NCBI RefSeq assembly: GCF_003337485.1
Contig: NZ_QPJJ01000004.1
Location: forward strand, 124,001 to 188,000
DNA: 64,000 nt
Direction: 5' to 3'
Origin: Saliterribacillus persicus
GTDB lineage: Bacteria; Bacillota; Bacilli; Bacillales; Amphibacillaceae
This document shows positions 17,250-25,713 of this stretch, piece after piece. Made by a program: the position numbers and the translations under genes. Position 1 is the stretch's first letter, and the number at the start of each line of letters is the position of its first letter. The notes under the pieces are model-generated. The model worked only from the letters and a program-made list of their open reading frames with translations. It did not search any database and had not been told where the DNA came from.

Positions 17250-19238
17250 TTATTTTATTTCTTCTAATAGAGAATAAGCTTCCTCATCCGATTGTACTTG
17301 CATCAATTTTTCACGGTAGTCATCATCCATCAATTTACGAGAAAGCATCTGTAATATTCTCAAATGAGCGTCACCTTCTGCATGTTTTGGAACTGCAATC
17401 ATGAAAATTAATTTAGCTAACGTTCCATCTGTGCTATACCAATCAACACCTTCTTTATTTAAACCAAATACCACTCTTGGTTTTTTAACCGCTTCGGACT
17501 TTCCATGTGGAATTGCAACATTCATGCCAATTCCTGTGGTGCTTTCCTCTTCACGTGAAAGGATTGCTTGTTTAAAGTCTTCTTTAGATGATAAAGCGCC
17601 GTCTTTATCTAATTTTGCAATTAGCTCGTCGATGGTGTCATCAAGATTGGTTGTTTTTAAATTGGTATCAATTAATCCTATATTTAATATATCGGTTAAT
17701 TGACTTATGTCCTCGAAAGATTCATTTTTTTCGGCTGTTGTTACTTTTGAATCTGAATTTTGCTTTATTTCAGAAGAAGTAGAATTATTTGTAGCTCCAG
17801 CTGCACCCGCTCCTGCAGTTGCAGGTTGTGGTGAAATTCCATCTACGTCTCTTTTTAGTAATTTGATCATAAATGCAACAACAAACGAACCAACGAGTAT
17901 TGCTACAAAGAACATGACAACATTATCAACAGCACCCAGAACACCTACAATCGGTCCACCATGAGCTACTCTGTCTCCAACACCACTTAGCATCGCTACG
18001 ACAGAACCGGCCATCGAACCAACCATAATACTTGGAATAACTCGAAGTGGATCCTGTGCGGCAAACGGGATCGCGCCTTCCGTTATACCGAAAAAGCCCA
18101 TCGTTAATGAAGCTTTTCCTGCTTCTCGTTGTGAGTTTTCAAATTTTTGTTTAAACATCAATGTTGCAATACCTAACCCAATCGGCGGTACCGCAATAGC
18201 AACTGCGATTGGCCCCATAATTTCATAGTTACCTTCTCCAATCATAGCTGCACCAAATAAGAAGGCTACTTTATTAACTGGGCCGCCCATATCAAAGGCA
18301 ATCATGGCACCTAGGATAAGTGCTAGTAAGATAGAGCTCGTCCCTTGCATACCTTCTAACCAACCTGTTAAAGATTCAAAAACTTGCGCGACTGGGGCGC
18401 CAATTAATAAGACAAATATTAAACCTACTATAATAGAGGACAAGACCGGAATAATGATAATCGGCATAATCGGTTGCATCATTTTCGGCACTTTTACTTT
18501 CTTAATCCATAATGCGACATACCCTGCTAGGAAACCTGCAATAATACCACCTAGGAAACCTGCACTTGCCTCACTTCCATAAAAGCTACCATTAGCTGCG
18601 ATATAACCACCAATCATACCCGGAGCTAAACCAGGTCGATCTGCGATACTATAAGCAATGTAACCTGCTAGAATTGGAACCATGAAACTAAATGCCGCAG
18701 CACCTATTTGTTCAATTGTTTTCCAAATGGAATCTTCCGGGATTACAATTCCACCTTCAGTAGTATCTCCACCTATCGTTAAGGCAATGGCAATTAAAAG
18801 TCCACCCACTACGATAAACGGAATCATAAAGGAAACCCCGTTCATTAAATGACGATATATCGGATTTTGTTTTGTCTTTGCTGAAGAAGTAGGCATCGAA
18901 GAACTTTCACTATCTCCACCCTGATGGACTGGAGCTTCATCACTCATAGCTCTCTCAATAAGGGTTTTGGGATTTCGTATACCCGCTTGTACACCTTCAA
19001 CGACTAGCTTTTTCCCTACAAATCTTTCTTTATTAACCGTTTTATCCGCTGAAATGATAATGGCATCCGCTTCTTCAATCTCCGCTTGGGTTAATTCATT
19101 CTCCGCGCCAATTGACCCTTGCGTTTCTACCTTCATGTCGATACCCATCTCATCTGCAGCTTTTTGCAGATTTTCGGCAGCCATGTAAGTATGTGCAATG
19201 CCATTCGGACAAGACGTTATAGCTAAAATTTTCATCAT
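17250..19238 (-). CDS. PTS EIIBCA permease, fructose/mannose type
   Basis: A 662-residue PTS transporter of the fructose superfamily with domain order IIB-IIC-IIA. IIB (about 1-100) begins KILAITSCPNGIAHTYMAAE with the phosphorylated Cys10; IIC (about 130-460) carries the membrane helices; IIA (about 515-662) has the phosphorylated His in VAIPHGK. It imports and phosphorylates a hexose. B. subtilis ManP is 650 residues with the same order and also sits beside its PRD activator, so mannose is the best guess, but no manA follows and fructose remains possible. It has its own promoter and candidate operator. Confidence 0.88.
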   Translation of the reverse strand: MMKILAITSCPNGIAHTYMAAENLQKAADEMGIDMKVETQGSIGAENELTQAEIEEADAIIISADKTVNKERFVGKKLVVEGVQAGIRNPKTLIERAMSDEAPVHQGGDSESSSMPTSSAKTKQNPIYRHLMNGVSFMIPFIVVGGLLIAIALTIGGDTTEGGIVIPEDSIWKTIEQIGAAAFSFMVPILAGYIAYSIADRPGLAPGMIGGYIAANGSFYGSEASAGFLGGIIAGFLAGYVALWIKKVKVPKMMQPIMPIIIIPVLSSIIVGLIFVLLIGAPVAQVFESLTGWLEGMQGTSSILLALILGAMIAFDMGGPVNKVAFLFGAAMIGEGNYEIMGPIAVAIAVPPIGLGIATLMFKQKFENSQREAGKASLTMGFFGITEGAIPFAAQDPLRVIPSIMVGSMAGSVVAMLSGVGDRVAHGGPIVGVLGAVDNVVMFFVAILVGSFVVAFMIKLLKRDVDGISPQPATAGAGAAGATNNSTSSEIKQNSDSKVTTAEKNESFEDISQLTDILNIGLIDTNLKTTNLDDTIDELIAKLDKDGALSSKEDFKQAILSREEESTTGIGMNVAIPHGKSEAVKKPRVVFGLNKEGVDWYSTDGTLAKLIFMIAVPKHAEGDAHLRILQMLSRKLMDDDYREKLMQVQSDEEAYSLLEEIK

Positions 19239-19266
19239 TTCACTCCTTCACTTTTTTGTTATGTTT

Positions 19267-19295
19267 AGTATACCCTGATTAGACGCTTGTTAAGA
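19267..19295 (-). promoter_or_regulatory. Activator-type promoter of the PTS gene
   Basis: On the minus strand -10 TATACT (19267-19272) is good, but the region 17 bp upstream (19290-19295) reads TCTTAA, a poor -35, as expected for a promoter needing an activator. Confidence 0.5.
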
Positions 19296-19302
19296 TTCAT
19301 TT

Positions 19303-19325
19303 TTTTACCACAAGTTGTGGTAAAA
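19303..19325. promoter_or_regulatory. Candidate operator for the PRD activator
   Basis: Two 11-bp perfect inverted half-sites (ttttaccacaa and ttgtggtaaaa) flank a single base. The centre is about 55 bp upstream of the predicted PTS start point. It is not followed by a U run in the direction of manR, and the manR terminator is separate, so it is best read as a DNA operator. Confidence 0.6.
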
Positions 19326-19334
19326 GCAGATTAT

Positions 19335-19369
19335 TAAAAAACTCAGGAGACTTTTATCAGTCTCCTGAG
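19335..19369 (-). terminator. Terminator after the PRD activator
   Basis: On the minus strand a perfect 10-bp stem (ctcaggagac / gtctcctgag) is followed by TTTTTTAAT. It separates the activator gene from the PTS gene. Confidence 0.85.
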
Positions 19370-19371
19370 CT

Positions 19372-21318
19372 TTATAATAATGCTAATACTCTTTCTTTAT
19401 CCTTACTTTCTGCTAATTTCTGTACGGTTTTTGGGTCACCAGCAAGTCTTGTTAACTGATGAAAAAGCGCACGTCTATTATCACTTCTTTCTTGCTTAAG
19501 GGCTAAGAAAAACACTACTGAAACCTGTTCTGTTCCCCACTGAAGCGGCCGCTCTAAAGTGATAATGGGAATTTTCGACTCTAGGACAAGCTCAGGATCC
19601 CCATGAGGAATAGCAATCCCTCCTCCTATCGCTGTAGCTGAGGCCCGTTCACGCAAAAGTGCTTGATGCGAAAAATCCTTAGCAACATAACCATCGATAT
19701 GAAGCCGGTCCCCAATCTTTTCTATTAACTCATAAGGATGCTCCACTCTTACATGCAAAAAGATATAATTATCGTCGAGATACTTTTTCATAGAAGATGC
19801 TTTCTTTTTTGGTGATGCAAATAACAAGTGTCTTAGCTTTCTTTCATCCGCTTCATCCAATAATGGTGATACCATTATTTTTTCTATATCTTCTATTCCT
19901 CTTATGTCTGCAAGTTCAACAGTGGTAATTATTAGATCTACGATGTCTTCCTTACAAAATTGATGAACATTTCGCTTAGATATCGTGGCGACAATCTCTA
20001 CATCTCTAAATTTCGCTTCCAGTTTTGCACGAAGAATTTCCGACACTCCTACTCCCATATGACAAACTACAATTGCTTTCTTAATTCGTTTCTTTTTTCC
20101 CTGTAGTCTCTCGACAGCTGCTTGAAAATGAAGCGTTAGAAAAGCCACTTCATCCTCTGACAATTCCTCTAATCGAGAAAACTTTTCTTCTTTTAAAGCA
20201 AAGAGCACCATATCAAACATATATGGGTACATCTTTTTAATATCTTCCACTAAAGGATTCTTTACTGGTAAAGCAAATTGCAAACGATGAAGCATGGTAT
20301 ATAAATGTGTAATAAGTCCGTCTTTTAAAGCAGGATCCTCTTGTAATGGTAAAAAGGATAATTCCGATACTCGTTTAATTAGCTGTGTTGAAATCAAGTT
20401 GGCGTCCTGCTTTCTCAAATGATCCAACGTTGTATTACTTTTTTCATTATGATATTGCAGCTTGGATCCCAATAATTGCATGGTTAAGAAAATAATTTCA
20501 TCTTCCATCACGGGGAACTGTAACCTTTGGCTTAACTTGTGTAAAAATGCTTCTAACCATTGATACTCTTCTTTTTCTTTTACATACAAGCGTTGGTCAA
20601 TTGTTATATCTACACCTTGTTGTTGTTTTGTTCGCTTAATCATTAATAATAAGTAAAAAACCATTTGTTGCATACTATCATCTGTAAGATGTAAGTGATG
20701 TTGACGCACAAAATCTTTAAAAGCCGATCTAACTTCGTTAACTTCATAGTCTTGAAACTTTCCTTCTAAAAAATACGAGTTCCTTCTCTGATTATTTTTT
20801 GATAAACCTTCATTTAATTGAAGTAGCAATTGTCTCTTTTCCTGCTCATTTGCATCTATTACAATACCGATTCGCTGTTTAATTATGATTTGATGATCTT
20901 CTTTTATCCACTGATTAATTCTTTCTATTTCATTTTTTATGGTTGCTTTAGAGGTAAAAAATGATTTCGCAAGGCTTTCTAAAGTAATCGCTTTCTTTTC
21001 TGTTACTACTTGGTAGGTTAGTTCCATTAATTCATCTTCGGTTAGTTTGGTTTTCTGTGTTTGACCTGAGGATGATGAGGCTACTACTTGAAGAATGTGC
21101 CGTCTTGTTTTAATATCTGTATCTAAAAGAATTCCAACGCCAGGTTTTTTTATTATTTTTATAGCAAAATGTTCTTCTAAATATGCATCAATTGTCGTTA
21201 AATCATTACGAATGGTTTTTTCTGAACAATCTAATTCTTCTGCTACTTCACTAACTAACACTGGGTCCTCTTCCTCTAACGCCAGTTTACGCAATATAGC
21301 TTGTTGCCTTCTATGCAT
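19372..21318 (-). CDS. PRD-containing transcriptional activator (ManR/MtlR type)
   Basis: A 648-residue BglG/MtlR-type activator, the same length as B. subtilis ManR. Domains in order: HTH (about 5-60, VSEVAEELDCSEKTIRNDL), second HTH (about 95-130), PRD1 and PRD2 (about 195-405), EIIB-like (about 415-505, KAIVVCHMGVGVSEILRAKL with the regulatory Cys) and EIIA-like (about 510-648, GGGIAIPHGDPE with a phosphorylatable His). PTS phosphorylation of these sites reports sugar supply. The ATG at 21318 has GGAGG eight bases upstream; a GTG nine bases earlier overlaps that site. It should activate the downstream PTS gene. Confidence 0.88.
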   Translation of the reverse strand: MHRRQQAILRKLALEEEDPVLVSEVAEELDCSEKTIRNDLTTIDAYLEEHFAIKIIKKPGVGILLDTDIKTRRHILQVVASSSSGQTQKTKLTEDELMELTYQVVTEKKAITLESLAKSFFTSKATIKNEIERINQWIKEDHQIIIKQRIGIVIDANEQEKRQLLLQLNEGLSKNNQRRNSYFLEGKFQDYEVNEVRSAFKDFVRQHHLHLTDDSMQQMVFYLLLMIKRTKQQQGVDITIDQRLYVKEKEEYQWLEAFLHKLSQRLQFPVMEDEIIFLTMQLLGSKLQYHNEKSNTTLDHLRKQDANLISTQLIKRVSELSFLPLQEDPALKDGLITHLYTMLHRLQFALPVKNPLVEDIKKMYPYMFDMVLFALKEEKFSRLEELSEDEVAFLTLHFQAAVERLQGKKKRIKKAIVVCHMGVGVSEILRAKLEAKFRDVEIVATISKRNVHQFCKEDIVDLIITTVELADIRGIEDIEKIMVSPLLDEADERKLRHLLFASPKKKASSMKKYLDDNYIFLHVRVEHPYELIEKIGDRLHIDGYVAKDFSHQALLRERASATAIGGGIAIPHGDPELVLESKIPIITLERPLQWGTEQVSVVFFLALKQERSDNRRALFHQLTRLAGDPKTVQKLAESKDKERVLALL

Positions 21319-21334
21319 CTGTCTCACCTCCTTA

Positions 21335-21350
21335 TGTAAATGCTTTTACA
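21335..21350. promoter_or_regulatory. Palindrome near the PRD activator start, weak cre
   Basis: TGTAAATGCTTTTACA is a perfect 16-bp palindrome just upstream of the ribosome binding site. It misses the central CG and one C of the cre consensus, so CcpA binding is only possible. Confidence 0.3.
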
Positions 21351-21393
21351 CTCACCTTTATTTACTATACAACAATTTTACTCATTATAAAAT

Positions 21394-21463
21394 TGCTTAG
21401 CTTATCGACAAGTCTTTATGGTGAAATCCTCAGTTTTACTTAAACTATAGTCTGTGAAATTTT
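21394..21463. repeat. Short dispersed repeat, copy 2 of 4
   Basis: Shares gcttagcttatcg-caagt-ttt-tgg, gttttac-taaactata and gaaatttt with the copy at 22041 in the same order and spacing. Intergenic; function unknown. Confidence 0.55.
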
Positions 21464-21484
21464 CTTTTCTATAGTGAAACAAAA

Positions 21485-21522
21485 AAAGATCGGCGCATAC
21501 AATCTTGTATACACCGATCTTT
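21485..21522. terminator. Terminator of the 51-residue protein gene
   Basis: Imperfect stem aagatcgg-atacaa / ttgtat-ccgatctt, with a T run on the minus strand (CTTTTTTTG). Confidence 0.75.
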
Positions 21523-21534
21523 TCTTATTTAAAA

Positions 21535-21690
21535 TTATAATAATTGCCCAAACACATAATTAATCAAGAACCATAATATACCGAAAAATATAATCAGATA
21601 CGTAATGTACTTAATTGCAGCTACGCCTACTTTACTAGGGTCCGATTTCTTTTCTTTGCGCTCAACTTCCACGTCTTTATTTTCCACCAT
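21535..21690 (-). CDS. 51-residue membrane protein
   Basis: A small protein with a highly charged N-terminus (EVERKEKKSDPSK) and one C-terminal membrane segment of about 20 residues (YITYLIIFFGILWFLINYVF), so an N-in, C-tail-anchored form is likely. AAAGGAG eight bases upstream fixes the ATG at 21690; a longer in-frame form from 21726 has no such site. I do not recognise a family. It has a private terminator and no operon partner. Confidence 0.65.
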   Translation of the reverse strand: MVENKDVEVERKEKKSDPSKVGVAAIKYITYLIIFFGILWFLINYVFGQLL

Positions 21691-21802
21691 ATCAAATGCT
21701 CCTTTCATCATTAAGCTAGTTATCATTTACCCGCTTCAAGTATATTCAAACACTAGAAGCTTTAAATAAGGCTCTAACACTTAAAGATGAATGGTTGACT
21801 TG

Positions 21803-22009
21803 CTATTTCGCTCGAATATTATCTTTAAAATTAATTTCTTTATGGGAACCATCGCAAAATGGCTTATTTTTAGATGCCCCACAGCGACACAAGGAAAATT
21901 TAGGCTTCGTTTCAAACTTATTCCCTTCTGCATCTAAAAGCTCTACGTCTCCACTTACTAAAATCGATCCATCATCCCTTACTTTCAGTGTTACTTTTTC
22001 TTCGCTCAT
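21803..22009 (-). CDS. CDGSH iron-sulfur domain protein
   Basis: A 68-residue protein with the CDGSH zinc-finger-like motif CRCGASKNKPFCDGSH near residues 45-60, which binds a redox-active 2Fe-2S cluster through three Cys and one His. The N-terminal half is a small beta region. GGGGG eight bases before ATG 22009 supports this start over an ATG 15 bases upstream. In bacteria these proteins are linked to redox or Fe-S handling; the partner is not visible here. Confidence 0.9.
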   Translation of the reverse strand: MSEEKVTLKVRDDGSILVSGDVELLDAEGNKFETKPKFSLCRCGASKNKPFCDGSHKEINFKDNIRAK

Positions 22010-22040
22010 TTTATTTACCCCCATTTTTGTTTGATAAGAA

Positions 22041-22110
22041 TGCTTGGCTTATCGCCAAGTGTTTGTGGCCAAAGCCTTTGTTTTACCTAAACTATATGTC
22101 CGATAAATTT
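22041..22110. repeat. Short dispersed repeat, copy 3 of 4
   Basis: Contains a small hairpin cttggc-ttatc-gccaag and the shared core gtttgtgg, gttttacc, aactata, gtccgataaattt found at 1517, 21394 and 34382. Confidence 0.55.
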
Positions 22111-22136
22111 AATACATTCTTATGGTATAAAGAAAA

Positions 22137-22172
22137 AACAAGGCACAGGTCCTCTTGCCTGCCCCTTGTCTT
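22137..22172 (-). terminator. metA terminator
   Basis: On the minus strand an interrupted GC-rich stem (acaagg..cagg / cctg..ccttgt) is followed by TTTTTTC. Confidence 0.7.
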
Positions 22173-22174
22173 GT

Positions 22175-23080
22175 CTATAGCTCGTAAGGTGTTTCTTGAT
22201 ACACATAATAGTTTAACCAATTAGATATTAACATATTAGAATGCGATCTCCATCTAAGACGCGGCGTTATATCAGGATTGTTATTTGGAAAATAATTAAT
22301 TGGCAACTGCGGGTTCAATCCTTGATCTAAATCTCTCTTAAATTCCTTTTGCAGGGTATATGCATCATACTCTGGATGACCCGTCACAAATATTTGCCTT
22401 CCATTCTCAGCAGCAATCATGTATACTCCAGCTTCTTCCGATTCACTCAAAATCTTTAATGAAGGTACCTTTAATATATCTTCCCTCTTTATGTCTGCAT
22501 GTCTAGAATGTGGCGCTAAATACTCTTCGTCAAATCCACTTAATATTTTTTCCTTAGGGTCTGTTATGGTGTGCGTATATATTCCCGATAATTTATGCGG
22601 TCTGATAAACTTATCAATATCATAGTGATAATAAAGACCAGCCATCGCTCCCCAGCATATGTGCAGGGTAGAAGTAACGTTGGTTTTGCTCCACTCCATT
22701 ATTTCACTAAGTTCCTTCCAATAATTCACCGCTTCATAATCCAGCTTTTCTATTGGTGCACCAGTAATTATTAGTCCATCATACTTATTCTCTCTTACGT
22801 CTTTAATTGATTTATAAAATTGACTAAGATGTTCTGCAGAAGTATTTCTAGGCGTATGTGTACTTGTATGCAATAAACCCACATCTATTTGTAACGGACT
22901 ATTCCCAAGTAACCGTAACAATTGAGTTTCTGTTTGTTCCTTTAAAGGCATAAGATTTAAAATTAATATTTTAAGTGGACGGATATCCTGTTTAAAGGCT
23001 CTACTTTCATCCATGACAAAAATATTCTCTTCTTGTAATTTACTCTTTGCTGGTAATAAATCAGGTATTTTAATAGGCAT
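22175..23080 (-). CDS. metA: Homoserine O-acetyltransferase
   Basis: A 301-residue MetA-family acyltransferase that activates homoserine for methionine synthesis. The catalytic Cys142 (HICWGA), His235 and Glu237 (TGHPE) are present. Residue 111 is Glu (GAPIE); in this family Glu111 marks acetyl-CoA users and Gly111 succinyl-CoA users, so the product should be O-acetylhomoserine despite homology to E. coli MetA. AAAGGAG supports the ATG at 23080. No S-box or T-box was seen upstream. Confidence 0.93.
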   Translation of the reverse strand: MPIKIPDLLPAKSKLQEENIFVMDESRAFKQDIRPLKILILNLMPLKEQTETQLLRLLGNSPLQIDVGLLHTSTHTPRNTSAEHLSQFYKSIKDVRENKYDGLIITGAPIEKLDYEAVNYWKELSEIMEWSKTNVTSTLHICWGAMAGLYYHYDIDKFIRPHKLSGIYTHTITDPKEKILSGFDEEYLAPHSRHADIKREDILKVPSLKILSESEEAGVYMIAAENGRQIFVTGHPEYDAYTLQKEFKRDLDQGLNPQLPINYFPNNNPDITPRLRWRSHSNMLISNWLNYYVYQETPYEL

Positions 23081-23308
23081 GAAATGTATCTCCTTTATCA
23101 AATAATAAATCCTGTCACACATGTGTAGTAGCTAGTCTCTACACTTCAAAATTAAACATTACTATACTAGCTAAGACTTGGCTGTTGATAAGATATATTG
23201 TAACGATTTCAAGACTTGAAATAAAGTAAAAGTGCTTAGATTACAGTATTTTTGTTAGAAAAAGTCTGTTAAGTAAACCCAATTCTAATCTGAAACGCTA
23301 CTATGGTT

Positions 23309-23344
23309 CAAAAAAGACGCCTCCTAATGATCTAAAGGCGTCTT
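23309..23344 (-). terminator. ypjP terminator
   Basis: On the minus strand an 8-bp stem (aagacgcc / ggcgtctt) is followed by TTTTTTG. Confidence 0.7.
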
Positions 23345-23359
23345 CCGCTATCCTTTGTT

Positions 23360-23959
23360 TTAAGCCATCCATTTTGGCGGCATATTTTTACCCCAGTAAA
23401 TCTCACCTATTGGTAAATGTTCTTCAAAACCATCCTCTTTAACATGATAATGAAACTGAAAATAATAACCGTCTTGTGGCCGTTTAATCCGATTAACATG
23501 GAATCTTGCTATATCCATTTTCGTCAGCTGATCATGCAAATGGAAAATTCGTTCTCCGTAACCTGCTGAAGGCTCTGCTGTTATCGAAAAGAATTGACTT
23601 TCTACTTTACCCGCTTCTTCATAATAGTAATTTAATACAGTTTCAATATTAGGAACGATCTCGTTAGTGAAGTCTTTTTTTACTTCATTTCCTATTTTAA
23701 CACCTAATTTTTGATAGGTTTGGTCAATTGCTTTTTGCGTTAAAGTATCTAAATAAAGTGAAGCGGTATCTATTTCCTCATGTTGAATCTGTTCGTAAAG
23801 CGAACTATTCTCTGGGGAATCAGTTTTCAGATCATTTTCATTGCTTGGGGCAACATCGCCTTCATCAACCTCAGCATCAAGATAAATTGGTGGCACATAT
23901 AAGCCCAGTGTTAAAATTGTAATAAATACTACTGTGAATTTCTTTAACCACCGTTTCAT
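23360..23959 (-). CDS. ypjP: YpjP-like protein
   Basis: A 199-residue protein with an N-terminal hydrophobic segment (about 7-25), probably a signal anchor, an acidic linker, and a C-terminal domain with ITAEPSAGYGERIFHLHD and YYFQFHYHVKEDGFEEHLPIGEIYWGKNMPPKW in pieces. Length and these motifs match B. subtilis YpjP, whose function is unknown. It is monocistronic, between metA and the exporter. Confidence 0.8.
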   Translation of the reverse strand: MKRWLKKFTVVFITILTLGLYVPPIYLDAEVDEGDVAPSNENDLKTDSPENSSLYEQIQHEEIDTASLYLDTLTQKAIDQTYQKLGVKIGNEVKKDFTNEIVPNIETVLNYYYEEAGKVESQFFSITAEPSAGYGERIFHLHDQLTKMDIARFHVNRIKRPQDGYYFQFHYHVKEDGFEEHLPIGEIYWGKNMPPKWMA

Positions 23960-24084
23960 CTCAACCGTTCCCCTCTTTTCTTCTTATCTTAAATTTTATC
24001 ATGTTTCTGTTATTTGTCCATACATGTAGGAAAGTTTTTAGATTTATCTGACAGCAGAAAAAGTGAAAATATTATCTTATAGTA

Positions 24085-24121
24085 GAAAGAAGCTCTCCTA
24101 TTTGCAAGGAGAGCTTCTTTC
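24085..24121 (-). terminator. Strong hairpin after the second exporter
   Basis: A perfect 15-bp stem (gaaagaagctctcct / aggagagcttctttc) with a 7-base loop starts four bases past the stop. The U run is poor, so it may also act as a 3' stabiliser. Confidence 0.65.
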
Positions 24122-24124
24122 TAT

Positions 24125-25543
24125 TTATTCACGATCATATGCCTCTACATCGATATCGGATGGTCTGCTATTTTTTATAAAGAAAGATAAAACCAAACCA
24201 ATAACAGTGATGATAGCAAGAGCAATAAATGCCATATTTGCACCATAAATTTCTGGGAAAGGCTGTGTTGCCCCTTTTTCAGCGGAAGCAGTTGCTGTCG
24301 TCATAACAGAAACTAAGATTGCAGTACCAATGGATGACGCTACCATACGCATGGTATTATCCATCGCCGCACCATGTGCAATCAAGCGCTTAGGCAATTG
24401 ATTTAAACCTGCTGTAGCTATTGGCATCATCACCATCGCTACACCTAACATCCGCATCGCAAACACCACTGACATATAGGTTAAGGAGGTATTTTCATCT
24501 AAGTTTGTAAATAATAATGTACCAATTGTCATCATACTTAAACCGACAATTGCCAACCACCTCGCGCCTATTCGGTCAAAAATTCTACCTGTGATCGGCG
24601 ATAAAATACCTGTTAGTAACGCGCCTGGCAAAAGAACGAGTCCAGATTCAAAGGCAGTAAAATCTCTTGCTTCTTGCATGTAGAGAGGAATTAATGTTTC
24701 TACTCCAATAAGTCCCATAAAGGAAATCATTCCAACAGCTACAGTAAGCGGAAAAATAGAATATTTAAATACTCTAAATTCAAGCATTGGGTGTTCTAGC
24801 TTTAACTGACGTAAAATGAATGTAGTTAATGAAATTGCACCTACCAGTAACACCGTAATGGTGATCCAAGACCCCCACCCATTGTTTCCTGCACTAGTGA
24901 AGCCATATAACAGGCCTCCAAAACCAAAGGAGGATAAGATAATCGATATCACGTCAACTCGAGGTTTCTTCACTTCCGTTACATTTTTCATCACTACTGC
25001 TGCGATAATAATATCGATTATTGCAATGGGTAATATAATGTAAAACAAGACACGCCAAGAGTAATGCTCGGTTACCCAGCCAGATAAGGATGGTCCAATG
25101 GCTGGAGCGAAGGATATGACTAGCCCAACTAACCCCATAACCGCACCACGTTTATTGATAGGAAAAATCATCAAGAAAACAGTTTGCATTAAGGGTAGCA
25201 TGACACCTGCTCCCATTGATTGAATAACTCTTCCTGTTAATAAAAGTGGAAAGTTCGGTGCTAGCGCACAAAACAGGGTCCCAAACGCAAACACACTCAT
25301 CGCTGTAATAAATAGCTGCCTCGTAGTAAAACGATCAATTAAAAAAGCACTGATGGGGATCATTATGCCGTTCACTAGCATAAAAATCGTGGTTAGCCAC
25401 TGTGCTGAGTTTGCAGTAATTCCCATTTCATTCATAATCGGTGGTATAGCTGTTATCATTAATGTTTGATTTAAGATAGCAATAAACGCCCCTGCCAACA
25501 GCAAAGCAACGATTGTTGATCTTTTTTGTGTAGATGTAACCAT
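24125..25543 (-). CDS. DHA2-type MFS multidrug exporter (second paralog)
   Basis: A 472-residue, 14-helix drug exporter of the EmrB/LmrB type, with LNQTLMITAIPPIMNEMG at the start and VGLVISFAPAIGPSLSGWVTEHYSW as motif C region. It is closely related to the protein at 3847-5322 but has no adjacent regulator gene. Instead a promoter and an intrinsic terminator precede it, suggesting attenuation. GGGGGAG before the ATG supports the start. Substrates unknown; LmrB-like pumps can export lincosamides. Confidence 0.88.
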   Translation of the reverse strand: MVTSTQKRSTIVALLLAGAFIAILNQTLMITAIPPIMNEMGITANSAQWLTTIFMLVNGIMIPISAFLIDRFTTRQLFITAMSVFAFGTLFCALAPNFPLLLTGRVIQSMGAGVMLPLMQTVFLMIFPINKRGAVMGLVGLVISFAPAIGPSLSGWVTEHYSWRVLFYIILPIAIIDIIIAAVVMKNVTEVKKPRVDVISIILSSFGFGGLLYGFTSAGNNGWGSWITITVLLVGAISLTTFILRQLKLEHPMLEFRVFKYSIFPLTVAVGMISFMGLIGVETLIPLYMQEARDFTAFESGLVLLPGALLTGILSPITGRIFDRIGARWLAIVGLSMMTIGTLLFTNLDENTSLTYMSVVFAMRMLGVAMVMMPIATAGLNQLPKRLIAHGAAMDNTMRMVASSIGTAILVSVMTTATASAEKGATQPFPEIYGANMAFIALAIITVIGLVLSFFIKNSRPSDIDVEAYDRE

Positions 25544-25571
25544 TTATTTCTCCCCCATCATCATTTCAAGT

Positions 25572-25614
25572 AAAAAAATTGCTACTATTCCCTTTTAGAA
25601 ATAGGTAGCAATTT
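25572..25614 (-). terminator. Leader terminator just upstream of the exporter
   Basis: On the minus strand the stem aaattgctac / gtagcaattt, extended by tatt/aata across a bulge, runs into TTTTTTT. It ends about 28 bases before the exporter start codon and about 50-90 bases after a promoter, so it either ends desR transcripts or attenuates the exporter, or both. Confidence 0.75.
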
Positions 25615-25663
25615 AACATTCTATTTATAAATAGCACGAAATTTATTTCTAGTCCCGAAAGAT

Positions 25664-25692
25664 ATTTTATTCCTTTTCGGAAATAATTGCAA
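25664..25692 (-). promoter_or_regulatory. Promoter of the exporter leader
   Basis: On the minus strand -35 TTGCAA (25687-25692), a 17-bp spacer and -10 TAAAAT (25664-25669), in the gap after desR. Predicted leader length before the start codon is about 115 bases. Confidence 0.5.
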
Positions 25693-25713
25693 TCTAAACA
25701 ACTTACTTCTTGG

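Noticed and set aside
23081-23308. SAM riboswitch (S-box) or T-box upstream of metA
   Set aside because: Neither the S-box core nor a T-box sequence was seen on the minus strand; only A+T-rich DNA and a small acacatgtgt palindrome are present.
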